16,139 bases of DNA, from the NCBI GenBank assembly GCA_947245315.1, contig CAMXNV010000022.1, positions 1 to 16,139 of the forward strand. Reading direction: 5' to 3'. Shown here piece after piece: positions 7,120-13,759 of the stretch (position 1 is the stretch's first letter; every line of letters begins with the position of its first letter). Under the pieces are notes generated by a model that worked only from the letters and a program-made list of their open reading frames with translations, was not told where the DNA came from and did not search any database. This stretch comes from an uncultured Oscillibacter sp. Its GTDB lineage: Bacteria; Bacillota; Clostridia; Oscillospirales; Oscillospiraceae. Made by a program: the position numbers and the translations under genes.

Positions 7120-8025
7120 TCAGCTTCTGCGGACCGCCAGCCGGTCCGCCAGCTCCAGCAGGAAGCCGGTCTCCCCGGCCCAGGAGGTCCGGCTCAGGAC
7201 GGCCTTGGCCCGCTCCGTGTAGTCCCGGACCTTCTCCCGGCAGGCCTCCACCCCCAGCAGGGTGACATAGGTGGTCTTTTGGTTCGCCGCGTCGGAGCCG
7301 ATGGGCTTCCCCAGCTCCTGGGCGGTGGAGGTGGCATCCAAAATGTCGTCCTGAATCTGGAAGGCCAGGCCCAGGTTCGTGGCGTACTCCCCGGCGGCGG
7401 CCATCCAGTCGTCCCAGGAGGCGTCCACCCCCATGCCGTCCATCGTGGCCGCCACGCCCATCCGGCAGGCCGCCCGGAGCAGGGCCCCGGTCTTCCGGTC
7501 GTTGATGGCCGTCAGCTCCTCCAGGGTGTGGGGCTGGCCGTCCCCCAGGGTGTCCAGGTACTGGCCGCCGCACATGCCGCCCTCTCCGGCGGCCTCCGCC
7601 AGGATCTCCGCCGCCAGCGCCCGGGCCGGGCCAATGCGGAACGAGGACTTTCCCCCGGCGGACAGCACCGTCCGGAAGGCCGCCGCCTGGAGGGCGTCCC
7701 CAGCCAGGGTGGCCACGCACTCGCCGTAGACCTTGTGGTTGGTGGGCCGCCCCCGGCGGAGGTCGTCGTTGTCCATACAGGGCAGGTCGTCGTGGATCAG
7801 GGAGTAGGTGTGGAGCATCTCCACGCCGCAGCCGAAGTCCAGGGCCTCCTCCATGGTTCCCCCCGCCGCCTGGCAGAATTTCATCGTCAAAATGGGCCGG
7901 ATCCGCTTGCCCCCGGCCAGGAGGCTGTAGCGCATGGCCTCCTCCAGCCCGTCTCCGGGGAAGAAGGCGCCCAGGCGCGCCTCCACCAGGCTCCGGGCCC
8001 TCTCCAGTTCCTGTTCAAAGCCCAT
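7120..8025 (-). CDS. ispA: Farnesyl diphosphate synthase (short-chain polyprenyl synthase)
   Basis: It condenses IPP with DMAPP and GPP to give farnesyl (possibly geranylgeranyl) diphosphate, the precursor of undecaprenyl carrier and quinone chains. The 301 residues carry GGKRIRP at 38-44, the first aspartate-rich motif DDLPCMD at 79-85 and the second, QIQDD, with Asp226-Asp227 and Asp230. The two extra residues in the first motif (DDxxxxD) are typical of bacterial FPP synthases and favour that product over longer chains. It follows xseB by three bases, which is the conserved Firmicutes order xseA - xseB - ispA. In this operon it is joined, several genes later, by ispH, which supplies its substrates. 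ATG at 8025 is the natural start. Confidence 0.95.
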   Translation of the reverse strand: MGFEQELERARSLVEARLGAFFPGDGLEEAMRYSLLAGGKRIRPILTMKFCQAAGGTMEEALDFGCGVEMLHTYSLIHDDLPCMDNDDLRRGRPTNHKVYGECVATLAGDALQAAAFRTVLSAGGKSSFRIGPARALAAEILAEAAGEGGMCGGQYLDTLGDGQPHTLEELTAINDRKTGALLRAACRMGVAATMDGMGVDASWDDWMAAAGEYATNLGLAFQIQDDILDATSTAQELGKPIGSDAANQKTTYVTLLGVEACREKVRDYTERAKAVLSRTSWAGETGFLLELADRLAVRRS

Positions 8026-8028
8026 CTC

Positions 8029-8265
8029 TCAGCCCTCCTCCGTCTCGAAGGGCAGCTCCACCGGCGCGCCGCCGGGGCCCTTCATCAGCTTGACCACCTG
8101 CTGCTCCGCCTGGTCCAGCTGCTTCGTGCAGGCGGAAATGAGCTTGGTCCCCTCCTCAAAGAGGGCCAGGGAGTCCGCCAGCTGGACGTCCCCCTGCTCC
8201 AGGGCGGAGACGATCTCCTCCAGCCGGGCGATCTGCTGCTCGAATGTCATTTTTTTCGCGGCCAT
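8029..8265 (-). CDS. xseB: Exodeoxyribonuclease VII small subunit
   Basis: The small helical subunit that binds the C-terminal part of XseA in exonuclease VII, a single-strand-specific nuclease that degrades DNA from both ends. The 78 residues are the normal length. The family signature TFEQQIARLEEIVSALEQG is at 7-25, followed by LADSLALFEEGTKL and a hairpin of two long helices ending at LDQAEQQVVKL. The start ATG at 8265 lies 19 bases inside the xseA reading frame, so the two are translationally coupled, fitting a fixed subunit ratio. Only three bases separate it from ispA. Confidence 0.96.
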   Translation of the reverse strand: MAAKKMTFEQQIARLEEIVSALEQGDVQLADSLALFEEGTKLISACTKQLDQAEQQVVKLMKGPGGAPVELPFETEEG

Positions 8266-9479
8266 GCTTCTCTCTCCTTTTCATAGGGCTCCTCCACCAC
8301 GCAGGTGAAGCCCCCTTCTCCCAGGGTCACGGCAACCCGTTCTCCCGCCGCCGTGTCCCTCCAAGTCCGTAAGATGGCCCCCGAGGGCCCTTGGGCCATG
8401 GCGTAGCCCCGGCCCAACACCTTCAAGGGGCTCATGGCGTCCAGCGCCGCCCCCAGTACGGAGACCTGCTGCCGCTTCCCGGCCACCAGCCCCCCGGACA
8501 GGTCCCCCAGCCGCTGCTGGACGTGGAGGAGCTCCATGCGCTTGTCCTGGACGTAGGCCAGCCGGTCCCGGAGGACCCGCCGCTCCCCCAGGGCGGCCAG
8601 GCGCTGCCGGAGGGCCCCCAGACGGGCGGCCTCCGCCTGCTCCATCCGGCCCGCCGCGCCGCCCAGCCAGCGGAGCAGGGCCTCCCGGTCCGGCACGGCG
8701 ATCTCCGCCGCGTTGGAGGGCGTGGAGGCCCGGGCGTCCGCCACGAAGTCGGCGATGGTGACGTCGGGCTCGTGGCCCACGGCGGAGATGACGGGGAGCT
8801 CCGAGTCGTAGATGGCCCGGGCCACCCGCTCGTCGTTGAAGGCCCACAGGTCCTCCATGGACCCGCCGCCCCGGCCGGTGATAATCAGGTCCCCCACCTG
8901 CCAGCGGTTGGCGTAGCGGATGGCCCCCGCGATCTCCGGCGGGGCCTCCGCCCCCTGGACCCGGACGGGCAGGAGCACCACCTTGGCCAGGGGATAGCGG
9001 CGGTTCAGGATGCGGATCATGTCGTGGACCGCCGCCCCGGCGGAGGAGGTCACCACGGCGATCCGCTCCGGGTAGGGCGGCAGGGGCTTTTTATGGGCCG
9101 GGTCGAAGAGGCCCTCGGCGTAGAGCTTGGCCTTCAGCTGCTCGAAGGCCACCGCCAGGTCCCCCGCCCCCTCCGGGGTGAGGGTATTGCAGTAGAGCTG
9201 ATAGGCCCCGTCCCTGGGGAAGACGGTGATCCGCCCCTGGGCCAGCACCTTCATGCCGTTCTCCGGCCGGAAGCGCAGCCGGGAGGCCTGTCCCCGGAAC
9301 ATGACGCAGCGCAGGGCCCCCTCCGGGTCCTTCAAGGTGAAGTAGTGGTGGCCGGAGGGGTACATCTTATAGTTGGAGAGCTCCCCCCGGACACAGACGT
9401 TCTGGAGCATGGGCTCCCCGTCCAGCAGGAGCTTCACCAGCTGGTTCACCTCGGCCACGCCGAAAATGTGCTGTTCCAT
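8247..9479 (-). CDS. xseA: Exodeoxyribonuclease VII large subunit
   Basis: The catalytic subunit of exonuclease VII, which acts in the cytoplasm in mismatch repair and removal of single-stranded DNA. The 410 residues are normal. The N-terminal OB-fold domain (about 1-110) contains RGELSNYKMYPSGHHYFTLKD from residue 31. The catalytic domain has AVVTSSAGAAVHDMIRIL near 140, ITGRGGGSMEDLWAFND, and SAVGHEPDVTIADFVAD followed by RASTPSNAAE. A charged coiled-coil region for XseB binding runs from about 270 to 350. ATG at 9479 is preceded by GAGAGGTGA, located in the tail of the XRE gene three bases upstream. In Bacillus the neighbour here is folD; in this window a small regulator stands in that place. 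Confidence 0.96.
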   Translation of the reverse strand: MEQHIFGVAEVNQLVKLLLDGEPMLQNVCVRGELSNYKMYPSGHHYFTLKDPEGALRCVMFRGQASRLRFRPENGMKVLAQGRITVFPRDGAYQLYCNTLTPEGAGDLAVAFEQLKAKLYAEGLFDPAHKKPLPPYPERIAVVTSSAGAAVHDMIRILNRRYPLAKVVLLPVRVQGAEAPPEIAGAIRYANRWQVGDLIITGRGGGSMEDLWAFNDERVARAIYDSELPVISAVGHEPDVTIADFVADARASTPSNAAEIAVPDREALLRWLGGAAGRMEQAEAARLGALRQRLAALGERRVLRDRLAYVQDKRMELLHVQQRLGDLSGGLVAGKRQQVSVLGAALDAMSPLKVLGRGYAMAQGPSGAILRTWRDTAAGERVAVTLGEGGFTCVVEEPYEKEREAWPRKK

Positions 9480-9482
9480 GGC

Positions 9483-9689
9483 TCACCTCTCGTCGGTGCG
9501 CCCGGCCAGGTAGTCCAGGCTGACGCCGAAGTGGTCGGCCAGGGCGCAGAGGTTTTCAAAGCCGGGCTTCTGTTCCCCGGCTTCAAACCGTTGATACTGG
9601 CGGGGTGTAATGCCAATCGCTTCGGCTACTTTCACCTGGGATTCTTTGAATTCCTTCCGGAGCTCCTTGATTCTCTCATGAATTTCCAT
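9483..9689 (-). CDS. XRE-family helix-turn-helix regulator leading the xseA operon
   Basis: A 68-residue protein made of little more than a Cro/C1-type DNA-binding domain. The helix-turn-helix is VKVAEAIGITPRQYQRFEAG at 19-38, and the fifth helix contains LCALADHFGVSLDYLAGR. It is the first gene of the minus-strand operon, three bases before xseA, so it is co-transcribed with exonuclease VII and ispA. A divergent small gene starts 81 bases away, and the region between holds overlapping promoters covered by three similar 14-bp dyads, so autoregulation is likely. There is no sensor or peptidase domain. ATG at 9689 follows AAGGGTG. Its true targets are unknown. Confidence 0.92.
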   Translation of the reverse strand: MEIHERIKELRKEFKESQVKVAEAIGITPRQYQRFEAGEQKPGFENLCALADHFGVSLDYLAGRTDER

Positions 9690-9699
9690 AACTTCACCC

Positions 9700-9729
9700 T
9701 TGACAGCGTCTATTTAGACGTTGTATAAT
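9700..9729 (+). promoter_or_regulatory. Sigma-A promoter of the small plus-strand gene
   Basis: TTGACA (9700-9705) and TATAAT (9724-9729), both perfect consensus hexamers, are separated by 18 bp. Transcription would start near 9736, about 35 bases before the ATG at 9771. A dyad fills the spacer and another covers the -10, so this strong promoter is probably repressible. Confidence 0.85.
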
Positions 9730-9750
9730 AAGACGTGGACTAATTAGTCG
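9707..9750. promoter_or_regulatory. Three tandem 14-bp operator-like dyads with 15-bp period
   Basis: O1 CGTCTATTTAGACG (9707-9720) is a perfect 6+2+6 inverted repeat. O2 TGTATAATAAGACG (9722-9735) keeps the right half and is degenerate on the left. O3 GGACTAATTAGTCG (9737-9750) contains a perfect 12-bp palindrome. The right half-sites TTAGACG, TAAGACG and TTAGTCG begin at 9714, 9729 and 9744, exactly 15 bp apart. O1 lies between -35 and -10 of the plus promoter, O2 covers the -10 elements of both promoters, and O3 overlaps the spacer and -35 of the minus promoter. The adjacent XRE protein is the obvious candidate to bind; this is inference. Confidence 0.7.
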
Positions 9751-9753
9751 TAA
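9725..9753 (-). promoter_or_regulatory. Promoter of the XRE - xseA - ispH-rpsA operon
   Basis: On the minus strand TTACGA (9748-9753) and TATTAT (9725-9730) are 17 bp apart. It is weaker than the divergent plus-strand promoter, and the two -10 hexamers overlap, so polymerase can probably use only one at a time. The transcript would start near 9718, about 30 bases before the XRE ATG. Confidence 0.5.
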
Positions 9754-9770
9754 AAAGAAAGGTGGTTCCT

Positions 9771-10031
9771 ATGTCCGATTTTATGCTCTGGCTCTACGCC
9801 AACTACATCCGCCCTCAGATCAGCGCGGTGGAAAAAGACCACTACGAATTTGACTTCCATCTCCTCCGGCGCGCGCTGCCCCCTGCCTCCCAGGTCCACC
9901 TGGAGCGGGTGCTGACCTTCACGGCGGTCCAGGCATTCCTCCTGGGCTTCCGCACCAGCGAGGGCCTGCCCCCCAGGACGCCCCGGCAAGAACCCGGCCC
10001 TCCGGCCCCCTTGCAGCAGGAGGCGGATTGA
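9771..10031 (+). CDS. Small hypothetical protein, divergent from XRE regulator
   Basis: An 86-residue protein I do not recognise with confidence. It resembles the short accessory proteins of unknown function that Oscillospiraceae often carry next to XRE regulators (DUF6809-like is a guess). The first 60 residues look helical, with an aromatic N-terminus (FMLWLYANYI) and an amphipathic stretch ending TAVQAFLLGFRTSEG. The last 20 are rich in Pro, Arg and Gln and probably disordered. No signal peptide, cysteine or catalytic motif is visible. ATG at 9771 is preceded by AAAGAAAGGTGG and a consensus promoter, which argues strongly that it is expressed. It is the only plus-strand gene between spoIIIA and the left edge, and it converges on nusB. 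Confidence 0.75.
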   Translation: MSDFMLWLYANYIRPQISAVEKDHYEFDFHLLRRALPPASQVHLERVLTFTAVQAFLLGFRTSEGLPPRTPRQEPGPPAPLQQEAD

Positions 10032-10044
10032 TCCCGCTCCACGG

Positions 10045-10089
10045 GAAAAAGCAGAGCCGGACATGGATTGGCCCCATGCCCGCTCTGCT
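10045..10089 (-). terminator. Intrinsic terminator after nusB
   Basis: AGCAGAGC (10050-10057) pairs with GCTCTGCT (10082-10089), and the arms continue inwards with CATGG and CCATG. On the minus strand the stem is followed by a run of T (10046-10050). It begins five bases after the nusB stop. On the plus strand it is followed only by GCTGTTT, so it may also stop the small convergent gene, but weakly. Confidence 0.82.
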
Positions 10090-10094
10090 GCTGT

Positions 10095-10544
10095 TTACTC
10101 GGCCAGCTCCTGCCGGGAGAAGCTGCCCAGAATGCCGTTGATAAATTTCACCGTCTCCGGCGTCTCGTACCGTTTTGCGATTTCCACCGCCTCATTGATG
10201 GCGGCCGCGTTGGGGATGTCCGGCATGTACAGCACCTCGTACATGGCCACCCGCATGACGGCGGAGGCCACCAGCGGGATGCGGGAGAACTGCCAGCCCT
10301 TGGCGTACTTGGCGATGTACCCGTCCAGCTCCGCGCCGTGCTCCGCGACTCCGGAGACCAGGCGGCGGATGTAGGCCGCCTGCTTGGCGTTGGGGGCCTC
10401 CCGGTACAGGTCGTCCTCCCCGGCCAGGGCGGCGAAGGCGTCCGCCGTCAGCCGCTGGTCCAGCAGCTCCCCGGCCGTCTTGTCCGTAAAGCTCAATTCA
10501 TAGGAGAGATGCACGGCAATCTCCCGGGCGGTGTTCCGTACCAT
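10095..10544 (-). CDS. nusB: Transcription antitermination factor NusB
   Basis: It binds boxA RNA together with S10 (NusE) and supports antitermination on rRNA operons. The 149 residues are normal length and all-helical. The N-terminus MVRNTAREIAVHLSYELSF matches the usual opening RxxARExAxQxLYxxD loosely, and the C-terminal block RVAMYEVLYMPDIPNAAAINEAVEIAKRY followed by FINGILGSF is clear NusB. The first helix is a little divergent, with HLSYEL where AxQxLY is common. ATG at 10544 has AAAGGA nine bases upstream. It follows asp23 by 31 bases, the standard Firmicutes order, and is the last gene before a terminator. Confidence 0.95.
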   Translation of the reverse strand: MVRNTAREIAVHLSYELSFTDKTAGELLDQRLTADAFAALAGEDDLYREAPNAKQAAYIRRLVSGVAEHGAELDGYIAKYAKGWQFSRIPLVASAVMRVAMYEVLYMPDIPNAAAINEAVEIAKRYETPETVKFINGILGSFSRQELAE

Positions 10545-10575
10545 AGCGTTCCGTCCTTTATCTGATGTCCGGCGG

Positions 10576-10953
10576 TCAGCTCAGGGTCACGCCGCCCACG
10601 TGGATGTTCACCGCCTCCACGGCGCAGCCGGTCATGGCCTCCACGGCGCCGGACACGGCCTTCTGGGCGCAACCCGCCACCTCGGGGATGGGGTGGCCGT
10701 ACTGCACGGTCAGATACAGGTCCAGCACCAGGGCCGCCCCGGTCATGTCGATCTTCACGCCCCGGACGCCCTTCTGGGCGTTTTTCCGGTTGTTCACCAG
10801 GTCGCTGACGCTGTTGCCCAGGTTGGTCATCATGCCGGAGACGCCCTCCACCTCCCGGACCGCGCCCACGGCGATGGCGGCGATTACCTCCTCGGAGATA
10901 TTGATGCTTCCATTTTCCTCGGGCAGAGTCATATATTCCTTGCTGTCGGCCAT
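10576..10953 (-). CDS. Asp23/Gls24-family envelope stress response protein
   Basis: A 125-residue soluble protein of the Asp23/Gls24/YqhY family. In Bacillus, YqhY lies next to acetyl-CoA carboxylase genes and nusB and has been tied to fatty-acid synthesis control; staphylococcal Asp23 sits at the membrane through a partner. The family pattern is complete: INISEEVIAAIAVGAVREVEGVSGM near the N-terminus, GVRGVKIDMTGAALVLDLYLTVQYGHPIPEVA in the middle, and AVEAMTGCAVEAVNIHVGGV at the end. I chose the ATG at 10953 (MADSKEY), with ATGAGG six bases before it; the ATG at 10965 is nearly as good. It has its own sigma-A promoter just after spoIIIAH. Confidence 0.93.
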   Translation of the reverse strand: MADSKEYMTLPEENGSINISEEVIAAIAVGAVREVEGVSGMMTNLGNSVSDLVNNRKNAQKGVRGVKIDMTGAALVLDLYLTVQYGHPIPEVAGCAQKAVSGAVEAMTGCAVEAVNIHVGGVTLS

Positions 10954-11021
10954 AGCGTACCTCATTCCTTCCTTCGTGAAACGGATATCCCGGCGGGGTT
11001 TCCGCTGAGATCACACCCTAA

Positions 11022-11051
11022 GAGTATACCATACTCCCCGGGAAATTACAA
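11022..11051 (-). promoter_or_regulatory. Sigma-A promoter of asp23-nusB with a dyad on the -10
   Basis: On the minus strand TTGTAA (11046-11051) and TATACT (11023-11028) are 17 bp apart. The -35 lies four bases from the spoIIIAH stop, and no terminator separates the operons, so sigma-E transcripts of spoIIIA can run into asp23-nusB. A perfect inverted repeat GAGTAT-ACC-ATACTC (11022-11036) contains the -10 and could be an operator. Confidence 0.72.
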
Positions 11052-11054
11052 CCA

Positions 11055-11678
11055 CTAATTTGCCGCCATGATCTTGATCCCCCCGGCGGGGAGGCCGGTC
11101 TCCGTCATGGTGATATCCGTGATTTTTGCCACATCCTCCGCCGTCAATTCCCCGCTCTTGGTGGACACCACCACGCTGACGCTGCCGTCCCCCATGAAGG
11201 CCACGCAGTCCGTGTAGCCCTTGGCGGTGACCAGGTTCTCAATCTGGGCCTCTTTCAAGGTGTAGGACGCCAGGACCTGGATGCCCTGGGAGGCCTCGTT
11301 GGCCACGGCCTGGTCCGCGTTCTCCTGCTCCGCCGCCTCCTGGAGCAGGGAGAGGGCGTTGTCCCGGGCCTGCTGCCGGGTCAGCCGGGCGGAGGCGAAG
11401 TAGTCCGAGCCGGTGTAGACGGCCTCCTCGTCCTCTGGGGCGCCGGCGTCCTGGGCGGCGGAGGGGTCCGCCGGGTCCTTGGCCTCCTGCTTGCCGGAGG
11501 GCTGCCCGCCGGGCTGCTGCTCCGTCCCCTGCTTGGAGACCAGCGTGGCCTCTCCCAGCAGCTTCCCCGAGGCGTCCTCCACCTCCTGTCCGGTGTACAT
11601 CCAGTTCAGCGCCACCGCCGAACAGACCAGCACCGCCATCACCGCCACCACGGCGTTCCGTTTCCATCTTGCGCTCAT
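11055..11678 (-). CDS. spoIIIAH: Stage III sporulation protein AH
   Basis: The mother-cell membrane protein whose outer domain binds forespore SpoIIQ, building the ring channel between the two cells after engulfment. The 207 residues show a short cytoplasmic N-terminus and one transmembrane helix (about 9-27). A Gln/Gly/Pro/Glu/Asp-rich linker (about 46-86) follows. The folded YscJ/FliF-like domain (about 90-207) contains SDYFASARLTRQQARDNALS and ends in IKIMAAN. I chose the ATG at 11678 for its GGAGGAGGAAGGG site and the position of the helix; the open frame continues upstream only through spoIIIAG in another frame. It is the last gene of spoIIIA, 20 bases after spoIIIAG. Confidence 0.95.
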   Translation of the reverse strand: MSARWKRNAVVAVMAVLVCSAVALNWMYTGQEVEDASGKLLGEATLVSKQGTEQQPGGQPSGKQEAKDPADPSAAQDAGAPEDEEAVYTGSDYFASARLTRQQARDNALSLLQEAAEQENADQAVANEASQGIQVLASYTLKEAQIENLVTAKGYTDCVAFMGDGSVSVVVSTKSGELTAEDVAKITDITMTETGLPAGGIKIMAAN

Positions 11679-11698
11679 GGGTCCCTTCCTCCTCCAAA

Positions 11699-12229
11699 TT
11701 ATGATTGCCACTTTGCCACCGCCACCCGGTCTGTGGGCAGGCCGGTGAGGGCGGCCACCGCCTCCGTCACCGCCAGGCGCACCTCCGCGCTCCCGCCGCC
11801 CTGGCAGACCACCAGGGCGCCCCGGTAGGTGGGATAGGTCCTCCGGACCACCACCGTCCCGTCCCCGCCGGAGCCGTCGATCAATACCGTCTCGGATTTG
11901 CGGGAGTAGTCCTCCGGGGCGGCGGTGTCCCCGCTGTAGCTCAGCTGCGTGTCCTGGGCCAGCTGCCGCTCCCCGTCGGAGTCCACCGTCAGCATCACGT
12001 CCACCTGTCCCACGCCGCTCATGGCCCCGAGGATCTCCTCCAGCTCCTTCTGCACCGTCTGCACGTCCCAGCCGCTCTCGCCGCCGGGGGGCTCCCGGCT
12101 CTCCTGGCGGCGGGAGGTCCCGCCGCCCAGGGCCGGCCACAGCAGCAGCCCCGCCCCCACCAGCGCCACCAGCGCCGCGTATTTGTACCTGTCCCATAGC
12201 GTCTGCGCTCCTTTAGTTTTTTCCTTCAT
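11699..12229 (-). CDS. spoIIIAG: Stage III sporulation protein AG
   Basis: It forms the large oligomeric ring in the outer forespore membrane between the two cells. The 176 residues have one transmembrane helix (about 17-34), then a soluble part. There KELEEILGAMSGVGQVDVMLTVDS (61-84) and the later AEVRLAVTEAVAALTGLPTDRVAVAKW (149-175) form the ring-building fold shared with secretion-system proteins. Between them is a probable beta insertion (85-148), typical of SpoIIIAG and thought to form its beta-barrel. The ATG at 12229 lies 17 bases inside the end of spoIIIAF, so translation is coupled. Confidence 0.95.
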   Translation of the reverse strand: MKEKTKGAQTLWDRYKYAALVALVGAGLLLWPALGGGTSRRQESREPPGGESGWDVQTVQKELEEILGAMSGVGQVDVMLTVDSDGERQLAQDTQLSYSGDTAAPEDYSRKSETVLIDGSGGDGTVVVRRTYPTYRGALVVCQGGGSAEVRLAVTEAVAALTGLPTDRVAVAKWQS

Positions 12230-12692
12230 GCCAAACCTGCCTCTCCGCCGGAATTCCCAGCTCCCCCGCGATCCAGTCCGCCAGGTCCTGGGAATAGGGG
12301 CCCTCCAGCTCCGCCGAGACCGGGAGGGGCGTTCCCTCCTCCCCCGGCTCCGTCTCCACCCGGACCGACACCTCCAGACCCAGCGCGTCCGCTTTGTCCG
12401 ATATATATGCCGCGGTCCGCCCGGCTATGATTGCCGCCAGCTCTTCTTTTCCGGCGGCCTCCAGCTCCGCCTGCCGGGCCTCGATGGCGCCGCCGTAGGC
12501 GGAGAGGTCCAGCTCCAGCCCCTCCAGGTCCGCCCGCAGCACCGGCTGGAGCAGCGCCGCCAGCAGCAGCAGCCCCCCGGTGAAGCCGGTGATCTTTTTC
12601 AGGGTCCCCTCCGGGACCAGGGTCTGGACCACCGTCAGAATCAGCGTCACCGACACGATGGAGGTGAGCCAGCTCCGCACCGCCCCGATCAT
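12213..12692 (-). CDS. spoIIIAF: Stage III sporulation protein AF
   Basis: A 159-residue component of the SpoIIIA complex. Two transmembrane helices lie at about 8-26 and 35-52. A charged amphipathic stretch (residues 55-95, with ARQAELEAAGKEELAAIIAGRTAAYI) precedes a soluble domain exposed to the intermembrane space that shares the ring-building fold. Its exact role in the channel is less well known than that of AG and AH. The ATG at 12692 overlaps the spoIIIAE stop as ATGA. The same frame stays open far upstream, but that part is only a shadow of spoIIIAE and has no family similarity. Confidence 0.93.
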   Translation of the reverse strand: MIGAVRSWLTSIVSVTLILTVVQTLVPEGTLKKITGFTGGLLLLAALLQPVLRADLEGLELDLSAYGGAIEARQAELEAAGKEELAAIIAGRTAAYISDKADALGLEVSVRVETEPGEEGTPLPVSAELEGPYSQDLADWIAGELGIPAERQVWHEGKN

Positions 12693-13759
12693 GGCGTCAC
12701 CGCCGCCACGGAGCTGAGCACCGACACCAGCAGCAGCAGGGCGCAGCTCCCCGTCATGCCCAGCACCAGGCCGAAGGCCCCGCCCAGCCCGTCGATGAGC
12801 TTGCACAGCCCTGGGGCCCCCACCGCCGCCGCCAGGAAGGCGGACAGCTTGTACAGCAGGTACTGGACCCCCAGCTGCAAAAAGGGGTAGGCGCAGGCCG
12901 CCAGAATCGCCAGCATGCCGAAGACGCCGATGGTGTTCTTCAGCATCCCCGCCCCGGCCAGCACGGTCTCCGCGGCCTCGGCGATGATGCCCCCCACCAC
13001 CGGCACCGCGCCGGAGATGGCGGCCTTGGCCACCTTCACCGAGGCCCCGTCCGCCGCCCCGGCCACCACCCGCACGGCGGAGAGGTACACCGTGAACAGC
13101 AGCAGGGAGGTGGTCAGCGTCCAGGTGATGATCTTCTTCAGCCCCTCGGCGATGGCCCCCAGCCGGTTGTCCGGGAGGCAGCTTCCGGCGGCCAGGGCCC
13201 CGATGTAGAGGTACACCAGGGGAATCAGCAGCCCGTTGATGAGGTTCATCAGCAGGTCCGCCAGGAAGACCGTGGTCACCTGCTGAAAGGTGGCGGTGGT
13301 CACCGCGCCGGAGGCCGCCGTGGCCGCCGCCAGGGTGGGCAGCAGGGCCCTGGAAAACAGGCTCAGCTCCCCGATGGTCTCCGCCCCCAGGCCGATCAGG
13401 TCCTCCAGGCTCCCCGCCGTCAGCAGCGTCACCGCCAGGGCCCCGGCCATGGGCAGGAAGGCGCTCCCCTCCCCGGTCCCCTGGGAGAAGCCGTCCACCG
13501 CGCCGCAGGCCACGGCCACCAGCAGAATCGACGCCGCCCCCCGGAGGCGCTGCCGGAGCACGGACCGCACCTCTCCCGACAGCCGCTCCAGAATCCCCGC
13601 CACCCCCTGGGTGAAGCCCCCGGGGCCGGAGGGGATGTCCTCCAGCAGCGCCTCCGCCCTGCCGGGCAGGGCCTCCGTCAGGTCCCGGGGCAGCTCCGCC
13701 GCCCGGGCCTCCACCGTCAGGGCCAGGAGGGCCGCCAGGATCAAAATCCATCGTCTCAT
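12689..13759 (-). CDS. spoIIIAE: Stage III sporulation protein AE
   Basis: A polytopic membrane protein of the mother-cell side of the feeding-tube channel, proposed to act as the permease-like core. The 356 residues begin with a signal-like segment (MRRWILILAALLALTVEARA, 1-20). A short extracytoplasmic region and about seven or more hydrophobic segments follow. The family's conserved centre is visible as SRALLPTLAAATAASGAVTTA and LSAVRVVAGAADGASVKVAKAAISGAVPVVGGIIAEA. The length is slightly short beside the Bacillus protein. The ATG at 13759 overlaps the spoIIIAD stop as ATGA, and its own stop overlaps spoIIIAF the same way. Confidence 0.95.
   Translation of the reverse strand: MRRWILILAALLALTVEARAAELPRDLTEALPGRAEALLEDIPSGPGGFTQGVAGILERLSGEVRSVLRQRLRGAASILLVAVACGAVDGFSQGTGEGSAFLPMAGALAVTLLTAGSLEDLIGLGAETIGELSLFSRALLPTLAAATAASGAVTTATFQQVTTVFLADLLMNLINGLLIPLVYLYIGALAAGSCLPDNRLGAIAEGLKKIITWTLTTSLLLFTVYLSAVRVVAGAADGASVKVAKAAISGAVPVVGGIIAEAAETVLAGAGMLKNTIGVFGMLAILAACAYPFLQLGVQYLLYKLSAFLAAAVGAPGLCKLIDGLGGAFGLVLGMTGSCALLLLVSVLSSVAAVTP

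Noticed and set aside
6535..8286. A 583-residue plus-strand reading frame, the longest antisense one
   Set aside because: It runs antisense across maa, ispA and xseB, which are all certain. Its composition is that of a reversed GC-rich coding frame.
10034..10050. A small hairpin (TCCCG-CTCCA-CGGGA) as plus-strand terminator of the small gene
   Set aside because: The stem is only five base pairs and on the plus strand is followed by A, not T.
10954..11045. A riboswitch or leader element ahead of asp23
   Set aside because: The leader is only about 60 bases and I see no recognisable aptamer or terminator-antiterminator pair.
11679..12197. A long N-terminal extension of the spoIIIAH frame
   Set aside because: The extension is out-of-frame spoIIIAG sequence rich in Gly, Arg and Pro. 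The ATG at 11678 has a strong ribosome-binding site and gives a normal SpoIIIAH.
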